DNA from: Tridacna crocea
Taxonomy: Eukaryota; Mollusca; Bivalvia; Cardiida; Cardiidae
Assembly (NCBI GenBank): GCA_943736015.1
Contig: OX031060.1
Coordinates: 8,941,501-9,005,500 of the forward strand
Direction: 5' to 3'
Length of the DNA: 64,000 nt
The position numbers and the translations under genes were made by a program. Shown one piece after another: positions 21,401-27,650 of this stretch (its first letter is position 1; each line of letters begins with the position of its first letter). A model generated the notes under the pieces. That model saw only the letters and a program-made list of their open reading frames with translations, was not told the origin of the DNA and ran no database searches.

Positions 21401-24400
21401 TTCTGACTTTTGACGACCTTGAGAAAGAAGCTTATAGAAAACAATGTGGGAAAAGGAGAAAATGCTGGTAACCAGCATTTTCTCCTTTTCCCACAGTGTT
21501 TTCTTCCCTTCCTGAAACAAATTTTAATTCTTTAGCCACATTTATTTTGTTGTCTGCAAATGCTTTCAATTTGGACCAGTCTAAAATTTTGTGGTGTGGT
21601 AAAGAGTTGAAATGCCTCTGTCATTACTGAATACATTTACTCCAGACTTGAACGTTTTGTTAACTATTAGCCAAGTACGCCCTTCTTTAACCCTTTCCCA
21701 AACAATCCCTGGTTTTTTATGAACCCGAGATAAAAGCCTTTTGAAAATATTGCAGGAAAAGGAGAAAATGCTGCTAACCAAAATTTTCTCCTTTTCCCAC
21801 GATGTTTTCTACCCTTCTCTAAACCAAATTTCAATTTTTTCAGTTACATTGATTTTTTCATCTGCAAATACTTTCAATCTGGACCAGTCTAAAAACTTCG
21901 TTGTTTCGTAAAGAGTTAATGAAGATTGATCTATTTTTCAAAGCAACTTCAGCGGAGCATAGGCCCATGCATATGTTGCTCTTGTTTTTGTTTCATATTT
22001 TGTATTTCCTTTTTTTTGAAGCATTATGCACTATCCATTAGTGACAAGTAGAGTGCTTCATGGCTTAATCCATTACCACTCAATCCCTACTTTTGATGCC
22101 CCTGAGAAACAAGCCTTTTGAAAACACTATGGGAAAAGGAGAAAATGCTGGTAACCAGCATTTTCTCCTTTTCCCACAGTGTTTTCTACCCTTCCCAGAA
22201 CAAATTTCTATTTTTCAGTCTCCTTTATTTTGTTGTCTGCAAATGCTTTCAATTTAGACCAGTCCAAAATTTTCTTGTGTGGTAATGAGTTAAAAAGTCT
22301 CTTGTTGTTTTTTTCTTCCACACAGATCTGTAAATTATTGTTACCAATTTGGGTGATGCTCTTTGTGTTCCAACCTACTCCGCAAGTTGTCGTGGAAAAT
22401 GATGATCTGATACCTGCGCTGAGTGATGATGGGGTGCGTATATTGTTCTTTATACCCCGGTACTGCATTAGCAACAGCACAGATACATATGAAACAAAAA
22501 AAATTGCATCTGCAGGCTTGTTCTAAATTTAGAAAGTGACACAATTTCTGATTGGATGAACTGATAGGTATGGTTGATCAGACAAATGCATCACTTTGAC
22601 ATTAAGCAAGGGGGGGGGGGGGGGGAATATAACATGAATGGACCCCGTTTTAGTAAGGTAGTTACAGGGGGGGGGGCGGGATTATAACATGAATGGACCC
22701 CGTTTTAGTAAGGTAGTTACAAACAAAATTTGTGTAAGTTTTACGTAACTATAGTATAGCGGCATTAATCTGCTACTAGATACGAGTTCATTATCATGTA
22801 TCTTGTGACAGATTAATGCTATTGTACTGTTGTTACGTAAAACTAACGCAAATTTTGTTTGTAACTGCCTTAGTAAAACGGGGCCCTGGATTCTCTTTCA
22901 ACTATAATTGCATATAATGCATTCTTTTTGAAGCACATTATACCAATTTGGAAATCTGAAAAACAGAAATAGGGTCATATAAACAGAAAAGAAGATGAAT
23001 AAGTCTGAAGAATTGGGGAGAACACATGGGCAGATAAGTGGCCACGGGACTTAGAAAAACACTGTGCTAATAGCTGTTAAAAAGATGGCAGAAAAAGGAG
23101 GATTTTTTTCCATTTATCAGAATGTTTATCATTGAAAATGTAGTATCACATTCTTCAAATATTGTACTGTGTAGGATTTGTAGTAGATCATGTTGGATTT
23201 GACAGAAATGGGTTAACTCCTTACCACACAATCCCGGCCCGCCGGGGTGGCTCAGTGGTGAGCGTGTCGGACTCATGACCTGGTGGTTGTGAGTTCGATA
23301 CCCGGTTGAGGCGAACTTTCTTTCCGGCGTATTTTAGCCTCTCACCTCTGCTGAAGCATGTGAGAAAAGTAGTCAGTGGCTTTGGAAAGAAAGTAGTGTA
23401 AGTACCAGTGTGAGAAAGCCAGGAAACACATGAGCGTCACCGACCGCCATGATATGACCTTAGCTGTTAAACCCCAATACAACCAACCACAATCCCGACT
23501 TTTAACGACCCTGAGAAAGAAAGCCTTTAAAGACATTGAGGGAAAAGAAGAAAATGCTGGTTACCAGCATTTTCTCCTTTTCCCACAATGTTTTCTGCCC
23601 TATCCAAATCAAATTTCGATTTTTGATTTACATTCACTTTGTTTTCTACAAATGCTTTTGATTTGGACTAGTCCAAAATTTTGTTGTTTGGTAAAGAGTT
23701 AACTTGTAATCAAAAGGCAAGGTTTAGACTGGTCCATGCTGAAAGTATCTGCAAATGACAAATGTGTCTCAAGTGATACAGTTGTAACAAGGGTTAAAAA
23801 AAATTATTGGAAAGAGAAGACGCTAATCATTAGCATTTCCTCCTTTCTCTCTAAATTTTCTAAAGGCCTTGTGGTCAAGGGTCATTAACCCTTTACCAAA
23901 CAACCCTTATTTTTACAACCCTGAGATAGAAGCCCTTTTGAAAACATTGTGGGAGAAGGAGAAAATGCTGGTAACCAGCATTTTCTCCTTTTCCAACAAT
24001 ATTTTCTATCCTTCTGGAAACGAATTCCAATTTTTGAGTTAACCTTTATTTTGTCATTTGCAAGTGCTTTCAACTTGGACCAGTCTAGAATTTTGTGGTT
24101 TGGTAAAGGGTCAAAACTTGGCTTTCTTTAGTAAAGGTTTAACATCATAAAGTGAGTGTATGAGTACATGTTATATTAATCTATGTCTGATTTTCAGAAT
24201 TCAGCCTTTAGTGCATCTATTGACGAGCAGTTCAGACAGCTCTATCAACCAGTCGAGGATTACCGCACACTCAACTATAACACTCCCTCTGTAAACAGTT
24301 CACCTGCATCCACTGGTGTAACACCGACAACACCCAATGGCATGGCTAATGTTTACAGTAACAAAGTCAATAAAAATCTGGGAACCATACAGGAAGAGAG

Positions 24401-24731
24401 CAATTCTAGACAACAAAGTCCGGCTTTGAGAGTTGGAAGTTCTAGTGTAAATAATTCGTCAGTTTCAGCAAATAAGAAACAAACTCATACTCCCAAAAAT
24501 GGAGGAAATAAACAATCTCTGAATGTCAAGAAAAGTGATGAATCATCGAGAGGTAAAATAGATCATGTTGATCAAAGTGATGGAGCTGGAAAGAGCTCTA
24601 AAGACAAAGAAGGAAGTGGAGAATCTGGAAATGAAAGGACACAAGTAACAAACAGCTCACATCCACGATTTTATATTCAGGATAGTGAAGATCAAGAAGG
24701 ATCACCTCCGAGAGCAAAGTTTCAAGTTTAA
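9323..24731 (+). CDS. Seven-transmembrane protein, ten coding exons, 470 aa
   Basis: Joining the ten exons listed below leaves one open frame of 1413 nt including the stop, and every junction has GT-AG signals with matching phase (2,2,2,1,2,1,0,0,0). The protein starts MADVAVSTPASNNTT, with N-glycosylation sequons at N12/N13. Hydrophobic segments lie at about residues 37-56, 68-88, 96-117, 130-150, 163-186, 207-230 and 247-272. Basic loops (LRREVWTKR; RRSQKRD) flank them. Residues 273-470 form a Ser/Asn-rich, polar, probably cytosolic tail. The layout (seven passes, short loops, long C-tail) resembles TOM1/THH1-domain or GPR137-like proteins; this is a topology-based guess and the family is not established. 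Introns hold many family A elements. Exon boundaries are seen in sequence; expression and the 5' untranslated part are not known. Confidence 0.85.
9472..9686 (+). mobile_element. Family A element in intron 1
   Basis: TTAA at 9468-9471 and 9687-9690. It starts 42 nt after the exon 1 donor. The stem has GTGAGAAAAGGCG against CTCCATTTCCCAC, so pairing is partial. Another remnant covers ~9691-9860. Confidence 0.82.
9936..10156 (+). mobile_element. Family A element in intron 1
   Basis: TTAA at 9932-9935 and 10157-10160. The stem base is ACACTGTGGG paired with CTCACAGTGT, the CTG/CAG variant seen also at 16.6 and 18.4 kb. Confidence 0.92.
10262..10481 (+). mobile_element. Family A element in intron 1
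   Basis: TTAA at 10258-10261 and 10482-10485. The hairpin is near perfect apart from ATTATGGG at the left base. Confidence 0.92.
10510..10736 (-). mobile_element. Family A element next to exon 2
   Basis: The left end lacks TTAA (TTTTTCCAAACGAC); the right end TGTGAGG is followed by TTTAAA. It ends about 25 nt before the exon 2 acceptor, so any branch point must lie in or beside it. Confidence 0.78.
10764..10901 (+). CDS. Exon 2: first membrane segment and start of second
   Basis: The acceptor TTTCCAATTTCAG precedes it, and the donor is GG|GTAAGA. It encodes residues 36-82 including SAILTFLGILTAVLCVIKVI. Another frame is also open here but fails at exon 3. Confidence 0.85.
10960..11140. repeat. 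Low-copy repeat shared with 59.4 kb
   Basis: The words TGCTGCTGACCCTAAACC, ATGATTGAAACAAAAAATCT and GTCGGATGTGAT match the segment at ~59410-59520 (TGCTGCCGACCCTAAAC, ATCTGTCGAGTGTGAT). Confidence 0.55.
11163..11372 (-). mobile_element. Family A element in intron 2
   Basis: The left end has lost TTAA. It shares its right TTAA (11373-11376) with the next copy, so the two stand back to back on one TTAA. Confidence 0.82.
11377..11597 (+). mobile_element. Family A element in intron 2
   Basis: TTAA on both sides (11373-11376, 11598-11601). The right stem reads TTTGTCCCACAATG against GTGGGAAAAGCAG on the left. Confidence 0.9.
11837..12097. mobile_element. Element E, ends GTGACCCATCA
   Basis: Inverted ends TGTGACCCATCACACAAGAA and TTCCACATGG...CATGACAGGTCACA. 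The interior has CCTGATCAGACTGTGC facing CAGACCAGGGTTGACAC. The interior word TGTATGAAAAGTGGTC is shared, inverted, with the copy at 26.3 kb. Confidence 0.6.
12311..12531 (+). mobile_element. Family A element in intron 2
   Basis: TTAA at 12307-12310 and 12532-12535. The arms have drifted (AATCTACCATTTGGGAAAGG) but the hairpin is nearly intact (CATTCTCTCC is one change). It ends ~70 nt before exon 3. Confidence 0.9.
12602..12742 (+). CDS. Exon 3: second and third membrane segments
   Basis: The acceptor TTCTAACTATGTTACAG ends at 12601; the donor AAAAG|GTATAA starts at 12743. It encodes residues 82-129, from CVHWILSTYIQ through HFYWTLATRALRREVWTK. A downstream AG at 12635 would put a stop in frame, so the 12601 acceptor is required. 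Confidence 0.85.
12852..13050. mobile_element. Element D
   Basis: Ends CAGAGGCCCAGATAAGAGG and TTTATCTGCAGCTCCG. The central palindrome is ATTAGAATCATCTCAATGAG with its complement and CCACAACATAGGG. It abuts a C element. Confidence 0.75.
13051..13201. mobile_element. Foldback element C
   Basis: CAGTCTTATTCTTCAAGAC facing the complementary TGATGAATAAGACTG, with the GCCAATCAGAAGTTCTG core. Its left terminus was lost where it joins D. Confidence 0.7.
13248..13433 (-). mobile_element. Family A element in intron 3
   Basis: The right flank is TTAA (13434-13437). The left is decayed (ATTTACTAAACAAC), and the left stem is damaged (GAGTATATGG). Confidence 0.75.
13438..13930 (+). repeat. Family A left end joined to an AGCTCCACTGGCC repeat
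   Basis: The first ~27 nt (CCCTTCCCCAAACAACCCTGG) are a family A left end. It then changes abruptly to AGCTCCACTGGCCAAAGGCC, a dispersed repeat with a (GTTC)n run at ~13508-13523 and a CCATGGCAAC segment. The rest of the A copy is not seen. Confidence 0.6.
13932..14154 (+). mobile_element. Family A element in intron 3
   Basis: Left GTCTTTACCATACGATCC without TTAA; right TTTGGTAAAGAG then TTAA (14155-14158). The loop is CTGATAATCAG, a paired change in the usually fixed CTGGTAACCAG. Confidence 0.88.
14415..14630 (-). mobile_element. Family A element, decayed
   Basis: TTAA at 14411-14414 and 14631-14634 remain, but the hairpin has lost part of the second arm. Confidence 0.7.
14703..14872 (+). 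mobile_element. Family A element, variant stem, 5' truncated
   Basis: The stem GGAGAAATTGCTCGCTACGA pairs fully with its partner although it differs from the usual sequence. It is preceded by unrelated sequence; the right TTAA is at 14873-14876. It lies ~95 nt upstream of exon 4. Confidence 0.8.
14970..15067 (+). CDS. Exon 4: fourth membrane segment
   Basis: The acceptor TTGGTATTTCAG ends at 14969; the donor is TTTGG|GTGAGT. It encodes residues 129-162, FLVPFLCIAGAYFTIVSILG then IKNMQDTFVECL. Confidence 0.87.
15112..15332 (-). mobile_element. Family A element, 44 nt after exon 4
   Basis: TTAA at 15108-15111 and 15333-15336. The loop has one change (CTGGTTAACAG). Confidence 0.92.
15385..15565 (-). 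mobile_element. Candidate tRNA-derived SINE, second type
   Basis: On the minus strand an A-box-like GGCTCAGTGGTATC is followed ~60 nt later by a B-box-like GAGTTTGATACCC. Its body differs from the SINE at 23.2 kb. The 3' tail and target duplication were not found. Confidence 0.5.
15597..15817 (+). mobile_element. Family A element with covarying stem
   Basis: TTAA at 15593-15596 and 15818-15821. The stem reads ATTGCGGG paired with CCCGCAAT instead of GTGGG/CCCAC: both arms changed together. Confidence 0.93.
16057..16218. mobile_element. Element D, shortened
   Basis: CAGAGATCCAGATAGAGGG on the left and CTTATCTGGAGCTCTG on the right. Part of one arm of the central palindrome is missing. Confidence 0.75.
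16614..16834 (+). mobile_element. Family A element in minisatellite
   Basis: TTAA at 16610-16613 and 16835-16838. Perfect hairpin with ACACTGTGGG/CCCACAGTGT. One of the best-preserved copies and a good reference for the family. Confidence 0.95.
17121..17347 (+). mobile_element. Family A element before exon 5
   Basis: Left flank TTTAG; right TTAA at 17348-17351. The arms are slightly longer than usual, and the stem right side is TTTTCCAACACTG. Confidence 0.82.
17450..17591 (+). CDS. Exon 5: fifth membrane segment and basic loop
   Basis: The acceptor TTTTATTTCTCAG ends at 17449; the donor is GTGGTG|GTGAGT. Residues 162-209 include PYWLMMSSAEFLIVQLF, GFYITRRLNE and the basic RRSQKRD loop. Confidence 0.88.
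17863..18222 (+). mobile_element. Family A element interrupted by a small Helentron-like insert
   Basis: TTAA at 17859-17862. The arm reaches AAGGCTAAACATTTT, is broken at 18055, and resumes at 18208 with TTCGTCTGGTAAAA. The hairpin is largely deleted. Confidence 0.8.
18055..18207 (+). mobile_element. Short Helentron-like (HINE) element
   Basis: Starts TATACCCCCTGCAAAACGAA with an inverted subterminal motif, has (TG)-rich words, and ends with hairpin GTCACATTCAGTGAC followed by AGCTCTAG. It sits between two T residues without target duplication, as expected of Helentrons. The same start and end bound the 59.9-63.3 kb element. Confidence 0.72.
18232..18407 (-). mobile_element. Family A element, decayed
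   Basis: Right TTAA (18408-18411) is shared with the next copy. The stem is badly mismatched. Confidence 0.6.
18412..18631 (+). mobile_element. Family A element before exon 6
   Basis: Perfect ACACTGTGGG/CCCACAGTGT hairpin. The right flank has drifted to TTAG. It lies ~85 nt upstream of exon 6. Confidence 0.92.
18717..18781 (+). CDS. Exon 6: sixth membrane segment
   Basis: A strong pyrimidine tract and CAG end at 18716; the donor ATAG|GTAAGT. Residues 209-231, IVVFFEISALVGVLYDLSLK. Confidence 0.9.
18801..19000 (+). mobile_element. Family A element, 19 nt after exon 6
   Basis: TTAA at 18797-18800 and 19001-19004. The right hairpin arm is mostly deleted, so it cannot fold fully. Confidence 0.85.
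19049..19308 (+). mobile_element. SINE copy, 5' end altered
   Basis: GAGTTTGATACC (B box) and the body words CTCACCTCTGCT, GAGAAAGCCAGGAAACA and tail CCCCAATACAACCAACC match the 23.2 kb copy. The A box is missing. Confidence 0.78.
19391..19580. mobile_element. Element D
   Basis: AGATAAGAGGGAGTGATGG on the left, CCCCCTCTGTCTGGAGC on the right, with CCTATGTTGTGG facing CCATAACATAGG. Confidence 0.78.
19600..20125 (-). mobile_element. Two decayed family A copies
   Basis: Cores at ~19700-19750 (GGAAAGGAGAAAATATG) and ~20010-20060 (GGGAAAAGGAGATGATGG). Neither keeps both TTAA flanks. Confidence 0.6.
20141..20360 (+). mobile_element. Family A element in intron 6
   Basis: TTAA at 20137-20140 and 20361-20364; loop ATAACCAGCATTATC with minor damage. 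A (TA)n tract lies just before exon 7 (20405-20419). Confidence 0.9.
20439..20473 (+). CDS. Exon 7: short extracellular loop exon
   Basis: 35 nt between ACTGTATTTACAG and GTAAGT. Residues 231-242, VGDQQTGCSAIF. Its length fits the frames on either side exactly. Confidence 0.85.
20492..20630 (+). mobile_element. Family A element with internal deletion
   Basis: TTAA at 20488-20491, only 18 nt after the exon 7 donor. The second hairpin arm and part of the right arm are missing. Smaller fragments of both orientations follow to ~20830. Confidence 0.72.
20855..20975. mobile_element. Foldback element C, truncated
   Basis: GAAAGTAACAAAACTTTTGA facing AGCCAATCAGAAGTTGTT. The outer arms are incomplete. 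Confidence 0.6.
21041..21085 (+). CDS. Exon 8: start of seventh membrane segment
   Basis: 45 nt between TTTGATTTCAG and GTAAGT. Residues 243-257, NHAQDFFSAIFLSFM, phase 0 on both sides. Confidence 0.87.
21386..21606 (+). mobile_element. Family A element in intron 8
   Basis: TTAA at 21382-21385; right flank TTGA. Right stem has CACAGTG against CAATGTG on the left, one unpaired change. Confidence 0.9.
21691..21915 (+). mobile_element. Family A element in intron 8
   Basis: TTAA at 21687-21690 and 21916-21919. Loop decayed (CTGCTAACCAAAATTT). Confidence 0.85.
22069..22289 (+). mobile_element. Family A element just before exon 9
   Basis: TTAA at 22065-22068 and 22290-22293. It ends 32 nt before the exon 9 acceptor; hairpin near perfect. 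Confidence 0.92.
22326..22433 (+). CDS. Exon 9: end of seventh membrane segment
   Basis: TTTTTTCTTCCACACAG precedes; donor GGG|GTGCGT. Residues 258-293, ICKLLLPIWVMLFVFQPTPQ then an acidic stretch (ENDDLIPALSDDG). Confidence 0.88.
22600..22695. repeat. Poly-G tracts and 65-bp partial duplication
   Basis: Two G runs (~22609-22625, ~22666-22675) separate two copies of AACATGAATGGACCCCGTT. The second is the left end of the palindromic element that follows. Confidence 0.65.
22696..22886. mobile_element. Palindromic element with GGACCCCGTTTTAGTAAGG ends
   Basis: Ends of ~55 bp are inverted copies (GTTACAAACAAAATTTG..., AGTTTTACGTAAC). The centre holds TAATCTGCTACTAGATAC and a partial complement. 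No clear target duplication. Confidence 0.65.
23217..23698 (+). mobile_element. Family A element interrupted by a SINE
   Basis: TTAA at 23213-23216 and 23699-23702. The A sequence is broken after CACAATCCCG and resumes with the same ten bases after the SINE. Confidence 0.93.
23237..23487 (+). mobile_element. tRNA-derived SINE, full length
   Basis: The head has A box TGGCTCAGTGG and B box GAGTTCGATACCC (pol III promoter parts). The body ends in CCCCAATACAACCAAC. It is flanked by CACAATCCCG at 23227-23236 and 23488-23497, a target duplication typical of LINE-driven insertion. The partner LINE is not in the window. Confidence 0.92.
23703..23884 (-). mobile_element. Family A element, decayed
   Basis: Between TTAA at 23699-23702 and 23885-23888, sharing both with neighbours. 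Most of the stem is degraded. Confidence 0.65.
23889..24110 (+). mobile_element. Family A element before exon 10
   Basis: Left TTAA 23885-23888; right flank TCAA. It ends ~88 nt upstream of the last exon. Confidence 0.9.
24198..24731 (+). CDS. Exon 10: C-terminal tail and stop
   Basis: TCTGATTTTCAG ends at 24197. It encodes residues 294-470, starting NSAFSASIDEQFRQLYQ and ending AKFQV. The tail is polar with many S, N, K, E and Q and no hydrophobic segment; it looks intrinsically disordered. The TAA stop is part of the TTAA that flanks the next family A element. Confidence 0.9.
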   Translation, partial: NSAFSASIDEQFRQLYQPVEDYRTLNYNTPSVNSSPASTGVTPTTPNGMANVYSNKVNKNLGTIQEESNSRQQSPALRVGSSSVNNSSVSANKKQTHTPKNGGNKQSLNVKKSDESSRGKIDHVDQSDGAGKSSKDKEGSGESGNERTQVTNSSHPRFYIQDSEDQEGSPPRAKFQV

Positions 24732-24954
24732 ACCTTTAACCACACTATAGAATTTTGGACACAACCAAATTGAAAACATTTGCAGGCGACAAACTATTTG
24801 TAGCTCTAGTAATGATTTCTTTTTTCAATGGGATAGGAAAACATTTATGGGGAAAGGAGAAAATGCTGGTTACCAGCATGTTCTCCTTTTCCCATAATGT
24901 TTACAGACACCCATTTCTTCAGGGTAATTAAAACTTAGGATTTGTGGTGTAGGG
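24732..24954 (-). mobile_element. Family A element inserted at the stop codon
   Basis: TTAA at 24728-24731 contains the TAA stop, and the second TTAA is 24955-24958. The native continuation after the stop (ACCTCTGAG) resumes afterwards, so the reading frame was untouched and a hairpin now begins the 3' untranslated region. Confidence 0.9.
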
Positions 24955-25084
24955 TTAAACCTCTGAGATATTGGTTCTTGGGATTTGAAAGAATCTGCAA
25001 AGGACAGACTCCAGCATTTGTGTCACGTTTGATCAGTCACTGGTAAATTGTTTCAAAATGGACGTCATTAATCAAATATAAACT

Positions 25085-25592
25085 CATTCAAACCGACGGC
25101 CTTTGCAGACAACAAATTAGATGGGTATCAAATTTATGTATTTGTCTTCTAAAGGGTAGAAACACTGTGGAAAAAGAAAACAAAATTGAAATGCTCACTA
25201 CTAGCATTTTCTTTTTTCCTGTATTGTTTCCAAAGGGATTTTTCTGTTGTTGTAAATTCTTAATAGTAGTAGGGAATGAGTAAAACTTGTTTGTGAAAAT
25301 GGATGAAAAGAAAACTTTACCCTCTCCTAACAGGAAACTCTGTAAACGAACAACAGAATTTTAGACCGGTCTAAATGAAAGCATTTATGGACAACAAACT
25401 ACATGTAAATATTTCATAAATTAGGAAATTTTTCTTCAATGTGGTTAAAAAAACATTGTGGGAAAAGGAGAAAATGCTGGTCACCAGCATTTTCTCCTTT
25501 TCCCACAGTGTTTTCAAAAGGCTTCATTCTTGGGGTCAAAAGCCTATGTCCTTGTGGTTTTGAAAGAATTAGATTATGTGGAAAAGAGTCAA
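25085..25592 (-). mobile_element. Two decayed family A copies
   Basis: Remnants at ~25085-25290 and ~25345-25590. The second still has a good hairpin (GTGGGAAAAGGAG with CTCCTTTTCCCAC) but poor ends. Confidence 0.65.
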
Positions 25593-25840
25593 AACATAAA
25601 CTATTAAGAAAGCATTGCAGATTCAGAGTTTCCTAATATTGCAAGCTTATTCTCTCTGTGTCACAATATGTTAAGAGTTTTCCACTGCTGATAAGCTAGA
25701 ACAGGCTTTGAATATAAGTTACTGATATTGTGTAGCGTTTTGTTCATCAAAATGATCTGGTTGAATTTTTGTAAACCATTGCATTTATAAGAGCTGCTCT
25801 GTGGCAAAAGGGGGTATGATGTTTATCTGTGATGTATTGA

Positions 25841-26061
25841 CCCTTTACTCCATAGATACTCATTTCTACGCATTGCTTGTAGGACCCTTTGGAAAACATT
25901 GTGGCAAAAGGTGAAATTGCTCATGACGAGCAATTTCAACTTTCGCCTCAATGTTTTCTATGCTATCAAAAGGTGTCATATACACATAAGAAACAGCTTC
26001 ATCAATGCTGTTTTTTAGGGTCAATTAGAGATACCATATAAATGCCTTATGGTGTAAAGGG
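25841..26061 (+). mobile_element. Family B element
   Basis: CCCTTTACTCCATAGATACTC (one piece of the B signature is split here by a change) with GTGGCAAAAGGTGAAATTGC in the stem. Flanks TTGA and TTAT. Confidence 0.85.
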
Positions 26062-26224
26062 TTATATAAAGTAAGTCATCACATAATTAAGGATCCATAA
26101 ATTTTTTTTGTGGCTAACAGCCAGCTGAATCATGGGGTAGAATGATTCTCAAACATACAGAAATTTCACCTGTAATAAAAAGTCTAAGCTCAGGTCAGCT
26201 TGCGTTAACTGTGCAGCCTGATCT

Positions 26225-26334
26225 TGATTGATACTTTTCCAGATACATCAAACCTCCTTACGATAGAGTACAGGTCATTTGTTACGATACATCAAACCTC
26301 CTTATCACACAGTAGAGGTCATTTGTGACCCATC
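26225..26334. repeat. Tandem duplication of CATCAAACCTCCTTA segment
   Basis: GATACATCAAACCTCCTTAY...GAGGTCATTTGT occurs twice in tandem (~47 bp unit), directly next to element E. Confidence 0.7.
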
Positions 26335-26808
26335 ATGCAAAAAGGGGCCATCTGGGAATTTCGTACATCAATTAGATAAAAACAGATCAACTAAAGTGCA
26401 GGTCAGTTTAAGTTGAAAATTCAAAAATGATTGTATAACAAGGTAGAGTAACCACTTTTCATACACAAAATGTCACTTAATTCATTACGGCATGGAAATA
26501 CTTTAGGCTTGTCCAATTCGAAAGCATTAGCAGATGACAAAATATAAGTGTCTGAAAATTTGAAATTTGTTTTGTGAAGGGTAGAAAACATTGTTGGAAA
26601 AGGAGAAAATGCTGGTTACCAGCATTTTCTCCTTTTCCCACAATGTTTTCTAAAGGCTTCTTTCTCAGGGTTGTCAAAAGTAGGGATTGTGTGGTAATGG
26701 GTTAAGCGAAAATTGATAGCCCTGGTCAGCCTGCACAATTTGCGAAGTCTGACCAGGGTTGATACTTTTCCCAGGTCCCAGAAGGTCCCTTTTTGCGTGA
26801 TGGGTCAC
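26335..26808. mobile_element. Element E, interrupted by family A
   Basis: Ends GTGACCCATCATGCAAAAAG and CCTTTTTGCGTGATGGGTC. The same interior words as at 11.8 kb (TGACCAGGGTTGATAC; CTTTTCATACA) are split by the A copy at 26481-26701. Confidence 0.8.
26481..26701 (-). mobile_element. Family A element nested in E
   Basis: TTAA at 26477-26480 and 26702-26705. Near-perfect hairpin (one base in GTTGGAAAAGG). Confidence 0.93.
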
Positions 26809-26869
26809 TTTTTTATTTATTTGTACTAAATAATGTTTGTCATAGAACTTTTTTTGTCTTTTTCACTGA

Positions 26870-27650
26870 TCCTTTATCTGATAGGCCCAAGTTTTTACAA
26901 CCCGAAGGGCTGATGCATCAGGAAAATAAAACGGAGAAAAAATAACAGAAAATGCAAGTACTAGTAACCAGCATTTTATCCTCGTTCTTCTTTGTGTAAT
27001 GTTAATTTATGAACAAGCATTTTAGTCTTACTTTGGTCATTTGGAAATATTTTCAAGCTAGACAAGTGTCTTATGTTAAAGAATTCAGGGGATGAAATAT
27101 AAACTTCTCCCATTTGAGAGCATTGTGTAGATGGCAAATTCTAACATGGTACGTACACAGATTGTAACGAAAGTGGTAAAATCTATAGCATGCTATATAG
27201 AGTGACGTCATTCTATATAGAGTGACGTCATGCTGTATAAAGTAAGTTACTTAATGGAATATAATCTGCATCCACATTATTTACACTAAGTATGAGCTTG
27301 TTTTCTTTTCACTGATAGTTGGCCATGTTAAAATAGAAATAATCTTCTTTCTATCATGGTTTATTGTTCAGTAAACCACATTGATTGTGTGGCGCAATGA
27401 ATAAACTACTCAGACTATTCCCCTTGTGGATTATTTATTGTGCCTCATATCTCACTTTGTTGTTTATTGAATGATAAACCACAATTAAAAAGATTATTTC
27501 TTTACTTAATTAAATAAGGCTAAAATGATAGTATTTGTTTTTTGAAAAGATTGAAAATTTTTGCCAGCATTTTCTCTTCTTCCGAAATTTTTTTCAATTG
27601 GCTGCTTTCTCTGGGTTGCTAAAACTTGAGATCTTGTGGGTAAAGGATAA
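26870..27650. other. Decayed family A pieces and unassigned DNA
   Basis: Weak A remnants at ~26872-27075 (+) and ~27530-27650 (-). Between them is AT-rich DNA including the paired TGACGTCA motif near 27.2 kb. Confidence 0.4.
27195..27245. promoter_or_regulatory. Tandem TATATAGAGTGACGTCAT
   Basis: TATATAGAGTGACGTCAT occurs twice about 21 bp apart, each with a perfect cAMP-response-element palindrome TGACGTCA. This may be a small tandem duplication rather than a control site; no adjacent gene is visible. Confidence 0.3.

Noticed and set aside
23237..23310. True tRNA gene
   Set aside because: A and B boxes are present, but the sequence continues into a conserved non-tRNA body repeated elsewhere and has target duplications, so it is a SINE.
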